Source of the DNA: Lolliginicoccus suaedae
Lineage (GTDB): Bacteria; Actinomycetota; Actinomycetes; Mycobacteriales; Mycobacteriaceae
Assembly: GCF_008312885.1 (NCBI RefSeq)
Contig: NZ_VSSO01000001.1
Span: 1 to 64,000, forward strand
Length of the DNA stretch: 64,000 nt
Direction: 5' to 3'
Every line of letters starts with the position of its first letter. Position 1 is the first letter of the stretch. This document shows positions 59,527 through 64,000 of this stretch, piece by piece. Position numbers and translations under genes: made by a program. The notes beneath the pieces were generated by a model. That model did not search any database and was not told where the DNA came from. It saw only the letters and a list, made by a program, of their open reading frames with translations.

Positions 59527-59532
59527 TAGACT
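59527..59532 (+). promoter_or_regulatory. possible -10 of hupB (TAGACT)
   Basis: TAGACT in the 136-nt leuD-hupB gap gives a predicted start near 59540 and a leader of about 64 nt. That leader contains a small hairpin CACGG/CCGTG (59545-59559) and ends in GGAGGCAAGGT before the ATG. Confidence 0.4.
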
Positions 59533-59603
59533 CGGAGTGATCACGGAACTACCGTGAACACTGGGGCCGGAGCCACCGGGGCCAGACTGTGCGGAGGCAA
59601 GGT

Positions 59604-60569
59604 ATGAACAAGGCGGATCTCGTCGATGCCCTCACCCAGAAACTGGGCACGGATCGGCGCAATGCATCGCAAGCCGTCGAATCGGTCGTCGACCTGATCG
59701 TGCGGGCAGTACATGCCGGAAAGACCGTGACCATCACGGGATTCGGCGTCTTCGAACAGCGCAAGCGGGCCGCCCGCGTCGCGCGGAACCCCCGCACCGG
59801 CGAGACCGTGCGCGTCGAGCCCACGAGCGTTCCGTCGTTCCGGCCGGGAGCCCAGTTCAAGGCGCTCGTCGCTGGCGAGGCGGAACTGCCCGAGGAAGGC
59901 CCCGCCGTGAAGCGTGGCGCCGGGGCATCCAGTGAGAAGGCAGCCCTTCCGGAGGCGGCGCGCGCCACCGTCGTCAAGGCGCCGCGCAAGTCCGCGACGA
60001 AGGCTGTCGAGGCGGGCAAGCAGTCCAGCGGGAGCGGCAGTACCCCGGCCAAGAAGGCTCCCGCGAAGAAGGCGCCCGCCAAGGCTGCCGCCGCCAAGAA
60101 GGCGCCCGCCAAGAAGGCACCCGCACGGAAGACGACTGCGAAGCCATCCAGCGAAGCACCTGCCAAGGCGCCCGCCGCGAAGAAGGCGCCCGCGCGCAAG
60201 GCCCCGGCGAACAAGTCCGTACCAAGCACACCGGCCCCGAGCACCACAGCCAAGGAGCCTGCCAACAATCCCGCCGCTTCCGGGCCCACCACGAAGCCCC
60301 CTGCCGCCAAGCCGCCGGCTGCGAGGAAGGCACCCGCTAAGAAGGCACCGGCGAAGGCCGCTGCCGGGGAGGGCCTCGGCCCGTCGAAGAAGGCACCCGC
60401 GAAAAGGGCTCCAGCCAAGAAGGCGCCAGCCAAGAGCGCGGCGAGCGAGACAGCGGGTCCAGCCTCGTCGCCCGCCAAGAAGGCTCCAGCGCGCAAGGCA
60501 CCGGCCAAGGGGACGGGCGCCGGGTCCTCCGGCACCAGCACTGCCCCGGGCGAGGAGTCGTCGAGCTAG
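59604..60569 (+). CDS. hupB: HU-type nucleoid protein with long lysine/alanine/proline repeat tail
   Basis: 321 residues. Residues 1-90 are a complete HU domain ([60 protein letters not shown]). The remaining 230 are a disordered basic tail with nine KKAPA units and four [10 protein letters not shown] variants, broken by Ser/Pro/Thr-rich spacers. Mycobacterial HupB has a similar but shorter tail (214 residues in total, from memory), resembling histone H1. The tail bundles DNA and is a target of lysine acetylation in mycobacteria. GGAGGCAAGGT precedes the ATG. Corresponds to Rv2986c. Confidence 0.94.
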   Translation: MNKADLVDALTQKLGTDRRNASQAVESVVDLIVRAVHAGKTVTITGFGVFEQRKRAARVARNPRTGETVRVEPTSVPSFRPGAQFKALVAGEAELPEEGPAVKRGAGASSEKAALPEAARATVVKAPRKSATKAVEAGKQSSGSGSTPAKKAPAKKAPAKAAAAKKAPAKKAPARKTTAKPSSEAPAKAPAAKKAPARKAPANKSVPSTPAPSTTAKEPANNPAASGPTTKPPAAKPPAARKAPAKKAPAKAAAGEGLGPSKKAPAKRAPAKKAPAKSAASETAGPASSPAKKAPARKAPAKGTGAGSSGTSTAPGEESSS

Positions 60570-60623
60570 CGGTCACCGCTTGCGCGAGCCTCGCACCGGC
60601 ACCATCACCGAACGTGCCCAGCC

Positions 60624-60666
60624 CAGTGGAAACTTTTCCTCCTCCAAGCGGGAAAAGTTTCCACTG
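60624..60666. repeat. intergenic palindrome, 16-bp stem, downstream of hupB
   Basis: Perfect 16-bp inverted repeat CAGTGGAAACTTTTCC/GGAAAAGTTTCCACTG with an 11-nt loop, between hupB (+) and mutT1 (-). The arms are about 56 percent A/T, unusual here. It may serve both genes as a terminator but resembles the palindromes at 6033 and 30449 in architecture. Confidence 0.85.
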
Positions 60667-60728
60667 TTGCGCGTTCAGCTACCGGAGATGCGCGGCGGAA
60701 CCCCCGCGCCCGAAGCGCTTCGAGGAAC

Positions 60729-61670
60729 CTACGTGGTGCTGAGCGCTGTGCCGGACATCGGCGAGGCCAGGTAGTCAGCCGTGATGAGGTAGCCGTCGAG
60801 GAGGGTAAGCACCCACAGGCTGGCTTTCTCGTTCTCCGCGGGCGGCAACGGGATGCCGCTGCGCTGAGCGAGCCACTCGGTGAGGTGGGGGATGACGCCT
60901 CCCTGGCTGCAGAGCACGCGGGTGCCCGGTTCCTTGGCAAGCTCGAGGAGCCGCTGCTGGGCGGCCTTGGGGTCTTCCCGGTACGCCTCCTCGGTCAGCG
61001 TGGGCTCGATGATGATGTCGGTCCGCAGCTCGTCGGCGATGGGTGAGACGGTCTGGGTGCAGCGGACCCGGTCGGCGGAATGCACGTCCGTGACGCCAAA
61101 AGCCAGAAAGTGCAGCAGCAGCGCCTCGGCCTGCGCGCGTCCGGTCGCGTCGAGGGGCCGCTGGGTGTCATCGCCGATGAAGTCCTCGCGGCTGCCCGCG
61201 CTGGCGTGCCGCACGATCAGCAGGGTCGTGACGTCGATGGCTGCCTTGGTGAAGGTCTTGATGACGCGGCGATCAAGGTTGTAGCTGACCTTCTTGAAGG
61301 CCTTGTCGATATCGAGCCACAGCAACTGGTCGCATTCCTCGTTGGGCGCGAACGCGCCGTGGAGGGCCTCGGCGGACCAGTAGTCGACTTCCTTGCGCTT
61401 GGCGTCCTTGAGCGGGTAGGAGACCCGGATGAGGTGGCGCCCGAGGCGGGGAACGAAGCCGGTTTCCTCAGCGATCTCGCGGGCCGCGGCGACCGCTGGC
61501 GTCTCCCCGGGGTCGAGCTTGCCCTTGGGCAGTGACCAGTCGTCATACCGGGGTCGATGGATGACGGCGATCTCGATGCGGTTGTGGGTGGGGTTGTGGC
61601 GCCACAGCACAGCACCGGCCGCGAGGACGCTGGACTTGTCCTTCTTTTTCTTCCGGGACCCTGACGCCAT
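60729..61670 (-). CDS. mutT1: MutT1: Nudix hydrolase fused to histidine phosphatase domain
   Basis: 313 residues. A basic start (MASGSRKKKKDKSS) leads to the Nudix domain with box GKLDPGETPAVAAAREIAEETGF (about 49-71). The second half is a histidine-phosphatase domain: LIVRHASAGSREDF (about 153), HSADRVRCTQT, LCSQGGVIPH. M. tuberculosis MutT1 (Rv2985) has the same two domains, acts on 8-oxo-GTP/dGTP and diadenosine polyphosphates, and cleans the nucleotide pool. The ATG at 61670 is 2 nt from the ppk stop (TAGGCATG), so translation is coupled. Confidence 0.95.
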   Translation of the reverse strand: MASGSRKKKKDKSSVLAAGAVLWRHNPTHNRIEIAVIHRPRYDDWSLPKGKLDPGETPAVAAAREIAEETGFVPRLGRHLIRVSYPLKDAKRKEVDYWSAEALHGAFAPNEECDQLLWLDIDKAFKKVSYNLDRRVIKTFTKAAIDVTTLLIVRHASAGSREDFIGDDTQRPLDATGRAQAEALLLHFLAFGVTDVHSADRVRCTQTVSPIADELRTDIIIEPTLTEEAYREDPKAAQQRLLELAKEPGTRVLCSQGGVIPHLTEWLAQRSGIPLPPAENEKASLWVLTLLDGYLITADYLASPMSGTALSTT

Positions 61671-61672
61671 GC

Positions 61673-63931
61673 CTACGAGCCCTGGGCCAGATGCCGGCGG
61701 ATCATCTCTTCCTGGTGGTCGCGGACCTGCTCGCCATCGGCCGGAGCAGCCACCCAGTTGCCGTCCGCGCCGAGCACCCAGCAGCGAGTGGTGGGATCGA
61801 GCGCGGACTCGAAGAGGTCGTTGATCTGCTTGGTGATGCGGGGGTCGGTGACGCGCAGCAGGACCTCGATGCGCCGGTCGAGGTTGCGGTGCATCATGTC
61901 GGCGCTGCCTATCCAGAACTCGTCGCCGCCGCGGAACTGGAGGATGCGGGAATGCTCGAGGAAGCGTCCAAGGATCGAGCGGACGTGGATGCTCTCGCTG
62001 AGGCCGGGTACGCCGGGCTTGAGCGCGCAGATGCCGCGCACGACGATATCGACATGCACCCCTGCCTGCGAGGCGCGATAGAGCGCGTCGATGACTTGCT
62101 CGTCGACGAGGGCGTTGGCCTTGAGCCGGATGCCCGCGGGCTGTCCCGCCCGATGGAGCTCGATCTCCCGTTCGATGCGGCTGATGATGCCACCGCGGAT
62201 GCCGGAGGGGGCTACGAGCAGGTTGCGGTATTGCTCGACGCGCGAGTAGCCGGTGAGCGAGTTGAACAGGTCGGTGAGGTCGGAGCCGATCTCGGGGGCG
62301 GCAGTGAGGATGCCGACGTCCTCGTAGAGGCGCGCGGTCTTGGGGTTGTAGTTGCCGGTGCCGATGTGGCAGTAGCGGCGGATCGTCGGTCCCTCGCGGC
62401 GCACGACGAGGCAGGTCTTGCAGTGTGTCTTGAGGCCAACGAGGCCGTAGACGACGTGCACGCCGGCTTGTTCTAGCTTGCGGGCCCACTTGATGTTGGC
62501 CTGCTCGTCGAACCGCGCCTTGATCTCCACCAGCGCCACAACCTGCTTGCCAGCCTCCGCGGCATCGATGAGCGCGTTGATGATGGGGGAGTCGCCGGAA
62601 GTGCGGTAGAGGGTCTGCTTGATCGCGAGGACCTGGGGGTCGGCGGCTGCTTGCTCGACGAATCGCTGGACGCTCGTGGAGAACGAGTCGTAGGGGTGGT
62701 GGACGAAGACATCGCCCTCGCGGAGGGTGGCGAAGACACTTTTGGGCGTCTCGCGTTCTCCGAACGCCGGGTGGGTGGCGGGAACGAAGGGCTTGTCCTT
62801 GAGCGCGGGCCGATCGACGCTGTAGACCTGCCACATGCTCGAGAGGTCGAGCAGCCCGGGGACATGCACGACGTCGCCCGGGTCGACATCGAGCTCGCGC
62901 AGCAGCAGCTCGAGCATGCGCTCGGTCATGTCGTCGGAGACCTCGAGCCGCACGGGCGAGCCGAAGCGGCGGCGGGCAAGCTCGCGCTCGAGGGCCTGCA
63001 GGAGATCCTCGTCGCGATCCTCCTCGACCTCGAAGTCCGCGTTGCGGGTGATGCGGAACGCGTGGTTCTCCAGGATCTCCATGCCGTGGAACAGCACGTC
63101 GAGGTGGGCGCCGATGAGCTCCTCCACCGGCAGGAACGCCACCGTATCGGGCTCCTCCACGGGCACCTTGACGAAGCGGGAGACGTTGTCGGGCACCTTG
63201 ACCCGCGCGAAGTGCTGCCCGGCGGCGTGGTCGCGGACGGTGACCGCGAGGTTGAGGCTCAGGCCGCTGATGTAGGGGAACGGGTGCGCGGGATCCACGG
63301 CGAGCGGGGTGAGCACGGGGAACACCTGGTCATGGAAGTACTTCGTCATGGCCTTGCGCTGCTCATCGGTCAGCTCGGCCCAGGCAACGAGGAGAATGCC
63401 CTCGCCGGCGAGCGCGGGGCGCACCTGGTCCATGAAGACGCGCGCGTGCTTGTTGGCGAGCTCCTGCGTGCGGGTAGCGATCAGGCCGAGCTGCTCGCGC
63501 GGGGACAAGCCGTCCGCGGACCGCACGGAGAGGCCCGTCTCGTCGCGGCGCTTGAGCCCGGCCACGCGCACCATGTAGAACTCGTCGAGGTTGGAGGCGA
63601 AGATCGCGAGGAACTTGGCGCGCTCGAGCAGTGGGATGGAGGAATCCTCGGCGAGGCTGAGCACCCGTGAGTTGAAGTCCAGCCAGCTGAGCTCGCGGTT
63701 GAGGTAGCGATCGGTGGGCAGGCCCTCGGGGGCCGATTCCGCTGCGGTCGCTGCGGGCGGCGCGGACGGGATGACATGCACGGGGGCGTTGGGCGCGGCA
63801 GGGGCCTCGGGGTCGAGCGCGAGGCCATCGGGCAGGGGGTTCCGCTCGGTCCGCTCTTCACCGCCGGCGGGGCCATTGCTAGCGCTGCGGCCTGGGGCCG
63901 GGGCAGGTGAGGTGTTCGCGCGATCATCCAC
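61673..63931 (-). CDS. ppk: polyphosphate kinase 1
   Basis: About 752 residues. Polymerises the gamma-phosphate of ATP into polyphosphate. An N-terminal Pro/Ala/Gly-rich section (about 1-70) precedes [22 protein letters not shown]. The autophosphorylated His is in [24 protein letters not shown], with the second conserved His in [16 protein letters not shown], and [23 protein letters not shown] near the end. GTG at 63931 is taken as start; the frame stays open to 63994. Corresponds to Rv2984. Upstream sequence is cut by the window edge. Confidence 0.95.
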   Translation of the reverse strand: MDDRANTSPAPAPGRSASNGPAGGEERTERNPLPDGLALDPEAPAAPNAPVHVIPSAPPAATAAESAPEGLPTDRYLNRELSWLDFNSRVLSLAEDSSIPLLERAKFLAIFASNLDEFYMVRVAGLKRRDETGLSVRSADGLSPREQLGLIATRTQELANKHARVFMDQVRPALAGEGILLVAWAELTDEQRKAMTKYFHDQVFPVLTPLAVDPAHPFPYISGLSLNLAVTVRDHAAGQHFARVKVPDNVSRFVKVPVEEPDTVAFLPVEELIGAHLDVLFHGMEILENHAFRITRNADFEVEEDRDEDLLQALERELARRRFGSPVRLEVSDDMTERMLELLLRELDVDPGDVVHVPGLLDLSSMWQVYSVDRPALKDKPFVPATHPAFGERETPKSVFATLREGDVFVHHPYDSFSTSVQRFVEQAAADPQVLAIKQTLYRTSGDSPIINALIDAAEAGKQVVALVEIKARFDEQANIKWARKLEQAGVHVVYGLVGLKTHCKTCLVVRREGPTIRRYCHIGTGNYNPKTARLYEDVGILTAAPEIGSDLTDLFNSLTGYSRVEQYRNLLVAPSGIRGGIISRIEREIELHRAGQPAGIRLKANALVDEQVIDALYRASQAGVHVDIVVRGICALKPGVPGLSESIHVRSILGRFLEHSRILQFRGGDEFWIGSADMMHRNLDRRIEVLLRVTDPRITKQINDLFESALDPTTRCWVLGADGNWVAAPADGEQVRDHQEEMIRRHLAQGS

Positions 63932-64000
63932 ACCCCGATCATTCCAAATTGTGGCGCCACAGCAAGTTGGTTGGTGCCCGATCTGTCTGAACATCTGGTG

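Noticed and set aside
59549-60541. Hydrophobic-looking Ala/Gly/Phe repeat frame antisense to hupB
   Set aside because: It is the complement of the KKAPA repeat codons (AAGGCG and similar read backwards give Ala/Phe/Leu), not a membrane protein.
60729-62834. A single 701-codon frame covering mutT1 and part of ppk
   Set aside because: The first 388 codons are ppk read in the wrong frame; the Nudix start MASGSRKKKK at 61670 and the intact ppk stop at 61673 show two separate genes.

Overview
The window is 64 kb of high-GC actinobacterial chromosome, densely coding, with no mobile element, prophage or CRISPR array that I can see. Gene content and order point to the mycolic-acid lineage (Mycobacteriales/Corynebacteriales): NucS mismatch endonuclease, methylglucose-lipopolysaccharide-type glycan genes, HU with a lysine-rich tail, two-domain MutT1, GatCAB, and an IclR gene divergent from leuCD. 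The order closely follows M. tuberculosis as I recall it, but several genes differ, so this is probably a relative and not Mycobacterium itself. Genus is not determinable by eye.

Layout. (1) 1-12.3 kb: the 3' end of a 5S rRNA and its terminator, a membrane adenylate cyclase, nucS, a zinc-ribbon-like protein, a coiled-coil protein, methylmalonyl-CoA epimerase, thiolase, a DUF3817 protein, a CnoX-like thioredoxin-TPR protein, a dipeptidase, a metallopeptidase lipoprotein and glgB. This matches the Rv1320c-Rv1326c block. (2) 12.4-63.9 kb: an ABC ATPase, enoyl-CoA hydratase, methyltransferases, an acyltransferase, and the GT4/GH57/methyltransferase glycan operon. Then etfBA, an ornithine-lipid-type acyltransferase pair, iscS-mnmA, ligA, gatCA-pfkA-gatB, a lipoprotein/DoxX pair, ilvD, ilvBNC, serA, leuB, gltX, two tRNAs, iclR-leuCD, hupB, mutT1 and ppk. 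This matches Rv3041c back to Rv2984 in inverted orientation. The join between glgB and the ABC gene is therefore a rearrangement point relative to M. tuberculosis.

How the genes work together. Branched-chain amino-acid synthesis is nearly complete here (ilvB, ilvN, ilvC, ilvD, leuB, leuC, leuD); leuA and the transaminase are absent. ilvBNC carries a 15-residue Val/Leu leader peptide and an attenuator. GltX, tRNA-Gln(CUG), tRNA-Glu(CUC) and GatCAB together make the indirect route to Gln-tRNA. The glycan operon plus two neighbouring methyltransferases and a hexapeptide acyltransferase resemble the polymethylated-glucan set.

Regulation. Many genes have a TAnnnT hexamer ending 6-8 nt before an ATG or GTG, the signature of leaderless mRNAs. 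Several intergenic gaps hold long AT-containing palindromes (16-21 bp stems) unlike the GC-rich terminators elsewhere. They are the least explained sequences here and the best candidates for something undescribed.
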